This document shows, piece after piece, positions 11,230 to 23,000 of a DNA stretch of 64,000 nucleotides. Below the pieces are notes generated by a model. That model searched no databases and was not told the DNA's origin. It saw only the letters and a list, made by a program, of their open reading frames with translations. How positions within the stretch are numbered: the stretch's first letter is position 1; each line of letters opens with the position of its first letter. The translations under genes were made by a program, and so were the position numbers. The DNA comes from Chamaecyparis obtusa (taxonomy: Eukaryota; Streptophyta; Pinopsida; Cupressales; Cupressaceae), in contig BSBK01006347.1 in NCBI GenBank assembly GCA_027943335.1, positions 1,138,001 through 1,202,000 of the forward strand, read 5' to 3'.

Positions 11230-12830
11230 CCAAGTCTGCTGAGTCCTGATAGACAATAGTGTTGGGTTAAATATTGTTTCTTTCCATGTGGTGCAAAAGT
11301 TGGGATTGTATGAATTAGTTGTAGATCCTAGGAGAAAGATTACCATAAAAGCATATGATGAAGTGGAAAGATCTTCCAAAGGTCTTGTTGTGCTGCCTGT
11401 TTGAGTGGGCCCTGTCATGAAAGATGTTGTTTTCCAAGTGTTAGACATCCCACTCGCCTATAACATTCTTCTAGGTTGACCTTGGATCCATGAAATGAAA
11501 GTTGTCCCTTCCACTTACCATCAGTGTGTCAAGTTTCCACACAATGGAGATGAGATTGTGATTCCTGGGGATAATGCTATCACTATCAATTCTCTAACTA
11601 CTGCTAAAATGTTTGCCCCTCAAAACAAACCTTCTCATGATCATAATGCGTCCCTTCTTGCTACTAAGAAAAAATTAAAAATGATGAGTATTGGTATGGG
11701 AGAATATACATTGGACTCTATTGCTGCTATGCCTACTTCTCCTAAGTCTTATGGTAGACCTTCAGATAAGATGAAACCTTCCACTTCTTCCGTGATAGTT
11801 TTTGGTACCTTTGTTCAATTGTTAGTACCCTTAGAAGCCAAAAAAGAAGAATGAGCTGTCAGGGAGTGGATTTATAGAGAAGAAGAAGATAGTATGATAG
11901 TTGCTACTCCCATTTCTCCTAAATGCTATGGTAAAGTCTATAAATTTCTACAGCAAATGGGCTATCAAGGTCATGGCCCTTTAAATAACAATAGGCATGC
12001 TCTAGTTGAACCTTTGAGTCATACTGATGGCCGGCCTTCTAAAGATACCACAAGTCTAGGATATGGTGTTGACAATGACATTCCTAAATGTTCTAGAAAT
12101 ACTCATGTGCTTAGTGACTCATATACAGATGTCAAGGAATCACCATTATGCAATATGGCCCAAATGGAAGAGTGTCTTCCTTCTACTTCACTTCTTTGGG
12201 GAGGAGAATGCATGCCTACTGATGATACAGCTGAAGCTTCCACATCTCAAAATTTTGTGCCTAATGAGTCGTTGAGCTTTGATAGACAATGTAGAAATAT
12301 TGCATGATTAATGCAAAGAGGAGATCTCACACATAATGACATGAGTACCTCTACCTCTAGGCATCCTAAGCCTTCTTGGTGCAAACATCCCAACAGAAGT
12401 TCCATGACCAATTCAAATGAGTATGAATGGGACACCCTCTCAGATGGATCTTCTACAGTAGATATGGATGTTGATGTGATTCATACCTATAGTGACCAAC
12501 CCAATGTAGTTAATGAGTCTTGCATAGGGTCTGATGAGTTCAATCCACATATTGCTTTAATGGACCACGCTGGTCCTTCCATGACAAATCTAGATCTCGA
12601 TACTTCTGGGGCCTAATTTATAGGCTCAACTTCTCTTGTCACTAGAGATGACATCCCCCACATCAATAACCTTGAACCTATCATTTCGCTCTCCCTCATA
12701 CACTCAGATCTCATAGATTGGTCCACCCAAGATCAAAGACCTATATTGCCTTCCTTTCAAAATGACTATGAGATTGCATGCTACCTCAATGCCATTGAAC
12801 CTGTTACTTCTTCCACCAGTGAACCGACAA
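11230..12830 (+). pseudogene. Element A protease and spacer with G-patch-like motif
   Basis: A retropepsin remnant spans about 11240-11600. The active-site region reads VLIDNSVGLNIVS, followed by VVQKLGLYEL, ILLG-PWIHEM (stop in place of one residue) and CVKFPHNGDEIVIPGDN. This resembles Tat-type proteases, whose active site is usually IDNGS. The frame then continues as a low-complexity Ser/Thr/Asp-rich spacer to the N insertion site. Within it, at about 11932-11994, KVYKFLQQMGYQGHGPL resembles a G-patch (leucine, two residues, Met-Gly-aromatic, then spaced glycines). G-patches occur downstream of protease in some retroviruses; here the match is partial. Stops at 11402, 11477, 11852, 12305 and 12614 break the frame. 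Confidence 0.7.
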
Positions 12831-12835
12831 CAAAC
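12831..12835. repeat. Target-site duplication of element N, left copy (CAAAC)
   Basis: CAAAC, repeated exactly at 15492-15496. By coincidence this is the same five bases as for element B. Confidence 0.85.
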
Positions 12836-12994
12836 TATTGGAAACTACAATTGAAGCAATTATTTTATTGGCATTGATGTCAAACCTTAACTAGTAAGAC
12901 TATTGCTACTTAGGAAAGTACTATATCTATTGTGAGAATGGAAAGAAAGGATGGTAACATAGCACCTAGGGAAAGGTTGAGTTATCTTAATACT
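12836..12994 (+). repeat. Element N 5' LTR, truncated
   Basis: Matches the first ~160 bp of the LTR at 14009 with about ten differences, then stops abruptly at the deletion junction. The first bases TATTGG correspond to TGTTGG in the intact LTR. Confidence 0.88.
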
Positions 12995-13527
12995 TGAAAG
13001 GAACTGCTGACTATGGGTTATATTATAAGAAGAATGACAAATTTGAACTGAGAGTATACACTAATGCTAATTGGGTAGGAAATGTAGATGATAGAAAGAG
13101 CACTAGTGGTGGAGCTTTCTTTCTTGGACAGAGATTAGTCTCCTGGACAAGCAAGAAACAAAATTGCATTTCCCAATCTACTGTTGAAGCCGAGTATGTT
13201 GTTGTTGTAGTAAACTGTTCAAATTTAATATGGATAAAACAATTGTTGATAGGCATGAAAGAAGAAATCACTAAACCTGTTGTTATTTTCTGTGACAACA
13301 CAAGTGCCATCAATATTTCTAAGAATCCAGTGATGCACACTAAGACCAAGCATATAGCAATCAAGTATCACTATTTGAGGGAATTGGTACAAGACAAGGA
13401 AGTTCGCATGGAATATGTGAATACAAAAGAACAATTGGCAGACATATTCACTAAAGCTTTACCTAAAGAAGCTCATGAGTACTTGAGAAGTCAATTAGGG
13501 GTCCTTCCCCTAACTGAGGCTGCCTAG
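12995..13527 (+). pseudogene. Copia RNase H fragment of element N
   Basis: About 177 codons open to the natural end of pol. Motifs in order: LKGTADYGLYY, YTNANWVGNVDDRKSTSGG (Asn where the family has the catalytic Asp of DADWAG), FFLGQRLVSWTSKKQ, QSTVEAEYV, VVIFCDNTSAINISKNPVMH, TKTKHIAIKYHYLREL, TKEQLADIFTKALP and a C-terminal LGVLPLTEAA. It begins mid-domain at the deletion junction, so it has no start of its own. Very close to the RNase H of element C (27750-28400). Confidence 0.9.
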
Positions 13528-13996
13528 TCAAGCTAGGAGCACTGCATCAAATATGCTACAGCAGAAAAATTGACAAATTGATGCAAAAGATTGTCACACT
13601 TTAGGACTGTCCTAGAGCTGTGAAGAAGAAGCAAAGACAACAAATCAGTCATAAGCAAGATGACAGAGGGAGAAACACTGAGCTACATAGATATATCTAC
13701 ATCTGTTGGATGTAAGTTTTAGTTGCTACTTTGGCATTTTTTTCAAAGAGGGAGATTGAACTGAAATGATATTATAACACATGAACTGAAGAGTAGGGAT
13801 GATGAACAAAAATGAAAGATCAGGATAGAGGAAGATCCAGATACTTCTGACAATCAAAGAAGTGAGATTTATAGATTCTGAATCAAAATGAAGCTAAGGA
13901 TATTGTAAATTTTCTCTGATGGACAGATAAGTTTTTGGATTGGTTGGTAATCCATGTGTTATTCAGGTGATATCATATGGTGTTGCCATCAATGCC

Positions 13997-14008
13997 AAAG
14001 AGGGAGAT
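13997..14008 (+). promoter_or_regulatory. Element N polypurine tract
   Basis: AAAGAGGGAGAT directly before the TG of the right LTR. Elements C and E have near-identical tracts. Confidence 0.8.
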
Positions 14009-15491
14009 TGTTGGAAACTACAATTGAAGGAATTTTTGTATTGTCATTGATGTCAAACCTTAACTGGTAAGACTGTTGCTACTTAGGAAAGTACTATATC
14101 TATTGTGAGAAGGGAAAGAAAGGATGGTAACAATAGCACCTAGGGAAAGGTTGAGTTATCTTGATACTGCAAAGTGTACTTGACTATGTTGTACAATGAT
14201 GAGACAATGTATTGTTTATCTTAGTAATATTGAGGACTAAAAGGATTAATCGAGCAAAAATGAAGAAATCATGTTTAAGCCAAGTTATGTTAGTGTCGAC
14301 CGAGTTAGTGTATGTTGAGCAAAAATCTAGTGTCGACCGAGTATCAGTTAATTGCCGACGAAGATAGTATATGCTGAGGAAATAGTTTTAGTAGTGACCG
14401 AGCATTTTACATGAAGACCAAGTGGATGATCACAGTATTGACCGAGCATCAACATTTTTATATTTGAAGAGAATTCAGATTTGGAGCCAACATTGTTGAA
14501 TTCTTGGATTATGTAAAATATGTTGACTTTATTTATTGATTGTATGGAAGCATTTAATGCTTTGTAAAATGTTTTATTGTAAATCTTTATGAGATTTGGG
14601 ATGATTCTAGAAGAGGATATGAAGAACATGAAGTAGGTAGATTCAATGAATCTAACCTAACCCTAAGATCTACGAAGGAGATTAAGTGGCAAAAGATAAG
14701 TTAACCTAACAGAGAAAAGTATTAAGGGAACCTAAACATTAGGTATGAGAAGGCATGGGTGAAGGAGATGCTGGAAGAACAGTAAGTTTTATTGACTGTA
14801 TAAGCGAAAAGGCTGAAGGAGGAGTATGGTGATTGCTTGAAGAAAAGTTCTGAGCAGATCAGAGATGGAAATGGAAAAGTTTCAAAGTCAGTAAACTAGC
14901 ATTTATGTATGGAATTGGATCTGATATTTTCAAAGTGAGTTGTATATTTTTTAGATCAATACTACTGCTACTTTCTAACCATTATAATAGTCAAAATCCT
15001 TTTAACAGAGGTTGACCTAACAGTCATATGTTAAATCCTTTGAAGAAGGTTGCATTCTAATGGAGTGTATGTAAGTCCTTTAACAAGGCTCACTTTTAAC
15101 AAGGTGATTGAAATCCTTTAACCGGGTCACACTTGACAGTGTGTATTGTAACCTTTGACAGGGTTGGCTTTTAACTAAGCTCACTTCAGAAGAGTGAAAA
15201 TAATAGTAGCATGTTACAAAGTGGTTTTTCCCATATTGGGTTTCCACTATAAATCTTGGTGTCAATACTTGTGTGAATGTTTTGGTTTGAACATTTATGT
15301 GTTTTACAAGTTAGTTACAGCTGGGTAGTGGACTGCAGTGTTATATGTTTCTATTATTGAATTAGTGGTGATCGAGTTTGTTTTGGTTGCTTGATCTGAT
15401 TTAAGGAAAAGTTTTTGAAGTTATTTTATACATCAGGACCTAAGAACAACTGATTCACCCCCCCTCTCTATTGTTCCAAATCATATTAACA
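14009..15491 (+). repeat. Element N 3' LTR
   Basis: 1,483 bp, TGTTGG...TTAACA. It holds several GACCGAG sites (14298, 14335, 14396 and 14440, plus variants) and a run of short direct repeats of the type CCTTTAACAGGGT at 15000-15160. The copia-typical GGTTTTTCCCATATTGGG is near 15220 and TGATTCACCCCCCC near its end (15451). Confidence 0.88.
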
Positions 15492-15496
15492 CAAAC
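15492..15496. repeat. Target-site duplication of element N, right copy (CAAAC)
   Basis: Exact match to 12831-12835. Element A pol resumes directly after it. Confidence 0.85.
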
Positions 15497-18400
15497 ATGA
15501 CTGAATTAGATATCAAGTACCTCAGTCATAAAATTAAAAGAAAAAAGAAATGGTCAAATGGCAAAAACCACATTGTGGTAGTATCTGAACCTCAAAATAG
15601 TAAAAATAAAGATGTATCTAAGGGTGAAAACCTCATTGAGGCACCTGAGGATGAGGTACTTGGTAGTCTACCAAGCTATTTTCAAGAAAGGTCTTTAGTT
15701 CTAATAGAACCTACACAACTCATCAACTTAGGGACAAAAGAATCTCCTAAAATCATATATGTGGCTCAGTCCCTCTCAACAGAAGAAAAAGAACAATTTT
15801 CCACATTCTTTCAAGAGAAAAAGATCAATTTTGCATGGACATACTCAGAAATGCCTGGTTTGGACACTGAGCTTATTATGCATCATCTCTCTATTGCTCC
15901 AGAGGTAAAACTTGTCAAACAAAAACTGAGAAAGATGCATCCCCATGTGGCATTATTGGTTAAAGTTGAACTTGAGAAGCTTCTAAAAGCCAACTTCATC
16001 AGAGCTATCGATTACACTGAGTGGATTTCTAACATTGTCCTTGTTTCCAAACATGAAAAGTCCATTTGTGTATGCACTAATTTTTGAGACCTGAATAAAG
16101 CATGCCCTAAGAATGATTTTCCACTTCGGAACATCGACATGATAGTGGGCATGACGATAGGCTATGAAATATATTCCCTTATGGATGGCTTCTCCGGATA
16201 TAACTAGATTAAGATCACCCCTAAGGACCAAGAGAGATAGCATTCACCTACGCATGGGGTACCTTTTGTTGGAATGTCATGCCCTTTGGTCTTAAGAATG
16301 CTGGTGCAACCTATCAAAGGGCTATGACCACTATCTTCCATGATATGATGCATAAGAACATGGAAGACTATGTTGATGACAAACTTGCTAAATCTCAACA
16401 AAGGAGCACACATCTATCTGATTTGAGTTTGATATTGGACCGCATGGAATGATTCCAACTCAGATTAAATCCTAAAAAATGTGCTTTTGGAGTCACTTCT
16501 GGGAAACTTCTAGGGTACATTATATCAGCAAAAGGGATAGAAGTAGACCCAGAAAAGGTGTAAGCTATCATGGAGATGCCACCTCCTCATAACATCAAAT
16601 AATTAAGGAGTCTTCAAGGCCGTCTCCAGTCTATCAGGTGGTTCATTTCTTAGCTAGCTAACAAAGCTCAACTATTCAATCAGAATTTGCATAAGGGAGC
16701 TACTTGTATATGGAATGAGGAGTGTCAAAAGAACCTAGACCAACTCAAGGATTACCTAGCACAACCTCCTATTCTTATGCCACCTATTCAAGGGAAACCT
16801 TTGATACTATACATTTATGCTACAACAAATTCCTTAGGGGCTCTTCTTGCACAACATGATGATATGGAAAAAGAACAGGCTATTTACTATATCAGTCACA
16901 CTCTGGTTGCTTATGACCTCAATTACACCAGCATTGAAAAGGCTTGTTTAGCAGTGGTGTTTACATCTCAAAAAATTAGACATTACATGCTTGCACATAC
17001 TACGCAACTGGTTGCCAAAATTGATCCTTTAAAATATCTCTTAAGTAAAGCTGCGCTTACTGGATGATTTGCCAAGTGGATGTTGATTCTTTCCAAATTT
17101 GACATTCAGTATGTTGAGAGGAAAGTTATTAAAGGGCAAGGGATTGTAGATCAATTGGCTAAGTTTACCATGACTAATAACGCTCCTCTTCAGATAGATT
17201 TCCCAGATGCCTCAATCATGAATATCATAGGGCGTACATGGAAAATGTTTTTTGATGGTTCTCATACATAGAATGGAGCTGGTGCTAGAATCATATTTGT
17301 TACCCCTCATAGATACACCATTCCCAAATCGTCTAAACTTCTCTTTCCATGCACCAATAACATAGCTGAATATGAAGCCTTGTTGAATGGTGTTAAGCTT
17401 TCTCTTGAATGGAGGATTCCTGAGTTGCATATTTTTGGAGATTCCCAGCTTGTCATAAACCATGTAAATGATGATTACTAGACAAAAGATGACAAGTTGA
17501 TCCCTTACAAGAAGATGATTGACTCACTCAGGAACTATTTCACATTTGTCATATTCCAACAAATTCCTAGAGCTAAAAACAAGGCTACTGATGCCATGGC
17601 TACTTTGGCATCCATTTTGCAACTAGAAGAGCATGAATCACGCTTTTAGTTCTTGGTGGAAGAATTACGCTATCCTACCTACAATTCCCCTGATGACCGT
17701 GTCATTTACACTATGGTCGGTCATGATTCCTCCCGTTACACCACCATCTTTTCCTATCTTCGTGATCAAATTATCCCTGAAAATCTAAAGTGCAATGAGA
17801 AGTGCTAGCTCATCCGTAATGCCTCACACTTTACCCTCATCTCCGAAGACTTGTATAGCAAGGGTCTAGATGGAACTCTCCTTAGGTGTCTAGAAATAGA
17901 GGATTCAAAAAAGGTGCTAGCTGAAGTTCATGATGGCATATGTGGGTCACACTCTAATGGTCTTGCACTCGCTCATAAATTACTTAGGGCTGGCTACTAT
18001 TGGCCTACTATGCAAGTTGATGCTATTCGATATGCCAAGTCCTACAAAAAATGTCAAATACATGGGAATCTCATTCATGCTCCTGGATGCGAGCTCATTC
18101 CCTCTATTACCTACTGGCCATTTCAACAATGAGCCTTTAACTTGGTAGGCAAGATCCATCCTAGTTCTTCGAGTGGGCATAAGTTCATCATTACAGCTAT
18201 TGAATATTTCACCAAATGGGTTGAAGTTGTCCCTCTGTCTGTAGCTACCGACAAACATGTTGCCCTATTTATTTTGAATCACATCATTTGCCACTATGGT
18301 ATTCCTGCCTCCATAGTCATAGATAATGGTGGCCAATTTAAGAACAAAGACTTGAAGCACTTATGCAAAAAGTTCAAAATCAAACAACATTGGTCTTCTG

Positions 18401-18989
18401 TTTACTACCCTCAAGGAAATGGCCAAGCTGAGGCCTCAAACAAAACATTTCTAAAAATTCTCCACAGAACAGTGCACAAATCAGGCAAGGATTGGCATTT
18501 GCGGATCAATCTTGTGCTATGGGCTTATAGAACCTCTATTCACACTCCTACAGGTGCAACACCTTTTTCCTTAGTCTATAGTTCTGAGGCTGTCTTACCA
18601 TTAGAGGTTGAAATACCTTCACTAAGAGTCTCTCTCCATGGTTTGATTACCGATGAAGACCAAAGGGCCATGAGAGTGCATGAGCTCACTACTTTGGAAG
18701 AATTCCATAAGGCCGCTTTTGATCACATGCGCACCTATCAAAAGAGAATGTCTACTACTTACAATAAGAAAGTTCATCCTAGAGAGTTTCAAGTGGGTGA
18801 ACTTGTTCTCAGGAAAATCCCAAAAACCAGCAGAATAGAGAGCAAAAAGGAAAGTTTGAGCCAAATTGGTTAGGACCTTATATCATTATAGCAGCATTTG
18901 GGTCCGGAGCCTATCAGCTATCTACACCTGAGGGAGAAGAGCTTACTGAACCTATTAATGTTCTACATTTGAAAAAGTTCTATGCCTAA
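15497..18989 (+). pseudogene. Element A pol remnant: RT, RNase H, second RNase H, integrase
   Basis: RT spans about 15800-16560 (DLNKACPKNDFPL, MDGFSGYN, MPFGLKNAGATYQRAM, EDYVDDKLAKS with the catalytic YVDD). RNase H follows at about 16680-17070 (ILYIYATTNSLGALLAQHD, YISHTLVAYDLNYTSIEKACLA). The second, archaeal-type RNase H lies at about 17240-17620 (FFDGSHT-NGAGARI, NNIAEYEALLNGVKLSLE, FGDSQLVINHV). Integrase covers about 17850-18870: its zinc-binding part includes EVHDGICGSHSNG and GYYWPTMQVD, and the catalytic part includes VIDNGGQFKN and YYPQGNGQAEASNKT. After a frameshift near 18850 the tail reads on to HLKKFYA and a stop at 18987. Around ten stops and several frameshifts inactivate it. 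The double RNase H supports Tat-group membership. Confidence 0.92.
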
Positions 18990-20928
18990 GGTTCTTGAGC
19001 TCTTTGTACATATTCTTTATTGATCCTGAAAAAATCTCAAAAAATTTCATATATGTGCTGAAAAAATCCTAAAAAGCATAAAAAGTACTAAAAAAATGAG
19101 CATCCTAGTGAAAACCTAGCAATAGGCGCTTTGATGTCTCACCAAAAAAAAAAAAAATGCAAAAAATTCAAAAAAATAGAAAAAGTACCTTGGTGACAAC
19201 ATGGAAATAGGTGCCTTGGTAGCAAAAAATACAAAAAAATTGAAAAAAGTCCTGAAAAAATCTATCAAGTGGTGAAAACCTGGAAACAGGTGTTGCTTGA
19301 GACCCTTGCACCTATGTCTATCAGTCTTGCGTGGCACTCCTCTACTCCACTTTCCACTTTGCCTCTCCTAGCCTAGAATTGACTCTTGTCTTAGTCTAGG
19401 GGGCATACATTGTTCTAGCTTATCTTGGGTCTCTTTGTGCATTCGGGTTTCTTGGGCCTCTTGGTTCCAACGGTGTTTTTCAACACCACCCCAATTGTGT
19501 TTTTCAACACTTTCCTAGCGTCGAGTGTTTCTCAAACACTTATTAGATATCCTATCCGCAATCTCGAATGATGCAATATTTCTCACTAGCAGATGCGATA
19601 CTCAAAGTTTGACTCTATGACCCACACATGCACTTAAACACTTGAATTGCTAAAATTTGCTTTATTTCTTTGTGTGTTGTCTATGATGATTTCTTTGATG
19701 AGTGTTCTATCCCTAATAGTTTTCAATGATGTCGAGCTAGAAGACTGGGGCATGAAGACATGTTTTATTTTCTTTCTGCCTATGGGTATATTTTTTTGAT
19801 CTTGGTTGTCATGAACATTTATGCTTGTTCCACTTGACTCTAGGATCTAAAAGGTATTATCCTTGACTATTTTTTCCACTAGTGCATTCTTATAGTCATC
19901 TTAACTTTCTTGTGTCTCGACGTGAGCATAATCTTGCTATATCAAACTTAGGGAATCTCATTGCACTAGTCATCTTGACTTATATGTCTTTGGTGCCTAG
20001 GTGGGATTTCCACATTCCTATCTGATATAGATCATATTCAGATCCACATAGTTATACTAGTGTGTATTGTATGATCTCATGACGCTACCAATAATGCTCG
20101 ATGATGAATATTAGAGTCTAATATCTTTGTGACCTTGCAAGTAAACCACTTTTCATAATAGCTTGCATTTTTAGGTTCATGTTAGTTAGTTTTTCATCTT
20201 GCATATGGAGAGAGCTCTCCTTTCATCTTTCGTGGACCTGTCAGTCAACTGCGCTCACCTTTCATTTCTTACCGATCATGTCTTTCACTTCTTGTCTTTC
20301 ATATCACATCATTTTCTCTTCATTTCGGGATCAAAACTGAAATCCAAGTTCACCTTGATTGTCAAAATTGCATTTCACCCTCTTTTGCGCAGTTGGCAAA
20401 TCATTTGAGGCCTGATCCTTCGATCTTCACTGGGGCATCTTCATTTCTTCATCCCCATCTCTCTCACCCTTCTAGTCTTTCATTCATTTCATTCATCTCT
20501 CTCTGAGGCCTTGACTGGGGCATGTCTTCATTGCTCGATGATTATCCTATCGTGCTTCATCTCTTCGATTATGATTTCTAGCGATTTGATCATGTTGCTC
20601 TTGCTTCTGCCTTCCCTCTACCTAATTTTGATTTCAATCCCAAGGGGGAAGACACATCATATCCTATTAGCTATTCTCCAAAGCATATGCTTGACAATTT
20701 CATTTGCTCTGATCAATCTATCTTTGTGCTTGACATGTTAGTTCTCATCTCGAGTTTTGATACTGTCCATCTCTTTCCTAAGTGTTCAGTACTATCACTA
20801 CCAGGTTGACCATGCAAGATTTTCTCTCTCTCAGTACTTCATTCTTTGGAGTCAGATCTCTATCTATTGCCTTATTGGCTGATCTATTCTTCGACGTAAT
20901 GTGTTCCCAAATCAATCACACATTAGCC
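18990..20928 (+). other. Element A 3' non-coding region
   Basis: No convincing coding frame. A stretch at 19020-19300 has imperfect A-rich repeats around GAAAAAATC and the phrase GAAAACCTnGnAAnAGG. The remainder is T/C-rich. Long 3' untranslated regions before the polypurine tract are common in Tat-type elements. Confidence 0.5.
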
Positions 20929-20941
20929 AAAGAGGGGCAAA
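20929..20941 (+). promoter_or_regulatory. Element A polypurine tract
   Basis: AAAGAGGGGCAAA directly before the 3' LTR. Confidence 0.85.
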
Positions 20942-21882
20942 TGTAATCATCTAAAAATGCTCATCTAGACTATTAGCCCCTTTCTAGCATTATTTGCTAA
21001 AATCATCAATTGTTTATTCTTGATCAAATCCTAGTTCTATCATTTATTTGATTTTATTCTATGGGCTAACCGTCTTATCCTAAGTCTTTATTTATTTAAA
21101 AGGAATTTCCTCCTCTTTTATTAAATAAAAAGCCCCCACTTTTCCTCTTATCCTAAGTTGCACAAATAAAGCATTATTCCTATTTTATAAAAAGGAGAAA
21201 AGGTACTTTTTGTCTCATATGGACACAAAAGTCAACTCTTATTTTCCCATTGGAGGATATTTGTGCACATGGATTGCTCCTCTTTCAAGCTCCATCATTG
21301 ATTAAATCTTTTGCCTCTTAATCTCCATGGTCCATTCTTTCTCATTTCTTATAAAAGGAGAGCTCTCTTCTCATTTTTAGGATGAATCTTTTGAATACTA
21401 ACTTTATGCTGTAGGATTTCTTGGAGACTTTGAAGCTTTTGAAGACATTCTTGCATCTAGCCTTCATTTCTTGCATCATAGCTTCATATTCTTGCATTCT
21501 TAGCTTAGTTTCATATTTATGCTTTCCTAGTTTAGATTTCATTTTCATGCTCTAGATTAGCTCACATAGATTAAGTAGTTTGGATTTGTAACACTTGCAT
21601 CTTTCCTTTCATAATTTAGCTTGCATTCTCATTTCTAGTATAGTTGCATTTTCATTCTCATTCTTGGTTCTTGAGGACATTGGCATTCTTTCCCTTGTCT
21701 TCATTTAATCTCCCATTGCATGGTTTACTAGCAAGGTCATAAGCTTAATAGCTCTAACTGAGAGCATTCTTAATATTCTTGCACTCCATGCCTAGGGAGA
21801 TCTAGGTCAATTTTCAAGGATTCCCATTCATGGATTCCCTTGGAAGAAAATTCTTAGAGAAGTGCACATCTTAGTGTGTACA
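20942..21882 (+). repeat. Element A 3' LTR
   Basis: 941 bp, TGTAATC...TGTACA, partner of 5456-6396. The TATA motif is at 21350-21356. Confidence 0.93.
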
Positions 21883-21887
21883 ATTAC
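21883..21887. repeat. Target-site duplication of element A, right copy (ATTAC)
   Basis: Exact match to 5451-5455. Confidence 0.9.
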
Positions 21888-22820
21888 CACAAGTGAAAAA
21901 ACATTTATCTTGTATAGATTTTGAGAAAATAGTACATAAGAGTTCATGTTGCAGTCCTTGATATTCTATCGTATCTTATGATTTATCTAGAGCCCTTGTT
22001 AATTTTGGTATCCTCATTTATATGTAAATGAAAGGATGCAAACAAGCTTCAAATCAAAATGACTCTAATTATAAAGAAAAACTGATCATATGTCAACAGT
22101 TGCAACTGCCAGATTACAACGTGCAAAAAGTTTTAAATCAAACAAGAAGAAACAACTGTAAATGCTAAAACTCCATAACTATCTAATTAATCTACAATTG
22201 GCCATTGAAATTCATATATATAGTCGTTGTTATTAAAAATCAATTGAGATCCCGCTATAAGCACTCAACTACTGAGATTATAGCCTTGGGAATTTGCATC
22301 TTATTGATTTTATCTAGTAGAAGCACGTGGAACTTCTCCATTGGTCTTTGGCATACCCTTCCTCTGTTCCTCCAAATAGCTTTACACTATCGGGATGATT
22401 ATAAAATTCCCTATCGATCCCCAATAGATGTGTTTCTCATATGATCAATATATGTAGCCCTGATACTCTCATTAGGTATCGAAAAAACCCAATATCCCTT
22501 TGGTCGTTGCTTTATATTATCGCGATGATCGCTATAGGATATTTTGACTATTACTTTTTTACCTTTCTTTCATGTTTCATCATCTATATAGAAAATTTAA
22601 TGCCTCTTTAACCACCTCTTTACTGCCACATGTCACGATTCTGGGGTTTTTCCTCAATCCTCAAGCTTTTTGCTCGCAAGAGTCTGGGCTTTTTCCACTT
22701 ATCACTAAATATGTTATTCTTTGTATAGCTATAAATTCAAAAAGGTGGGCCCTAGAATACTTTTATAATTTAGGGAATCATACTACCTTTCTCCTATTTC
22801 TGATGGCCTATCAGAGATTG
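21888..22820. other. Unassigned AT-rich sequence
   Basis: No coding frame or element end recognised. It may belong to the same old unit that element A interrupted. Confidence 0.35.
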
Positions 22821-23000
22821 CACCTATTTCACTGCAATTTGTAACAGCTAGGCAGAAGTGTGAAAATCACACTCCTTCACTGTGATTTTTGACAGTTAGG
22901 CGAAAGTGAAAAAATTGCACTCCTTCACTGTGATTTCAGATAGTTAGGAGGAATTGCAAAAATTGCACTCCTTCACTGTGATTTTTGACAATTAGGCGGA
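22821..23000. repeat. 48-bp tandem repeat, about four units
   Basis: Units starting near 22821, 22870, 22918 and 22966 share CACTCCTTCACTGTGATTT and a GACAGTTAGGCG-like second half; the first unit is the most diverged. A detached copy of the first half sits at 23200-23220 (CATTCCTTCACTGTGATTT). Confidence 0.8.

Larger units (their letters stand above)
12836..15491 (+). mobile_element. Element N: internally deleted Ty1/copia element nested in element A
   Basis: A complete right LTR (14009-15491), only the first ~159 bp of the left LTR (12836-12994), a terminal RNase H fragment and a polypurine tract are bounded by CAAAC duplications. The left LTR remainder, PBS, gag, protease, integrase and RT are gone in a single deletion whose junction lies in a TACT microhomology at 12991-12994. 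The insertion separates the element A spacer from its RT. Protein similarity of the RNase H to element C is strong, placing N and C in related copia families on opposite strands. Confidence 0.9.
5456..21882 (+). mobile_element. Element A: Tat-like Ty3/gypsy retrotransposon (16.4 kb, with nested element N)
   Basis: Two 941-bp LTRs (5456-6396 and 20942-21882), a perfect 5-bp duplication ATTAC, a PBS and a polypurine tract define the element exactly. The order is leader, gag, protease, long spacer, RT, RNase H, a second RNase H and integrase. A second RNase H between RNase H and integrase is the hallmark of the plant Tat group (Ogre, Retand and relatives), as are the long leader and large size. 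Without the 2.66-kb nested copia element N the length is about 13.8 kb. All coding parts carry stops and frameshifts. By eye the LTRs differ at roughly 35-40 positions (about 4%). Confidence 0.93.

Noticed and set aside
22821..23000. Possible CRISPR-like array
   Set aside because: Units are contiguous, with no unique spacers, in a plant retroelement landscape; it is a minisatellite.
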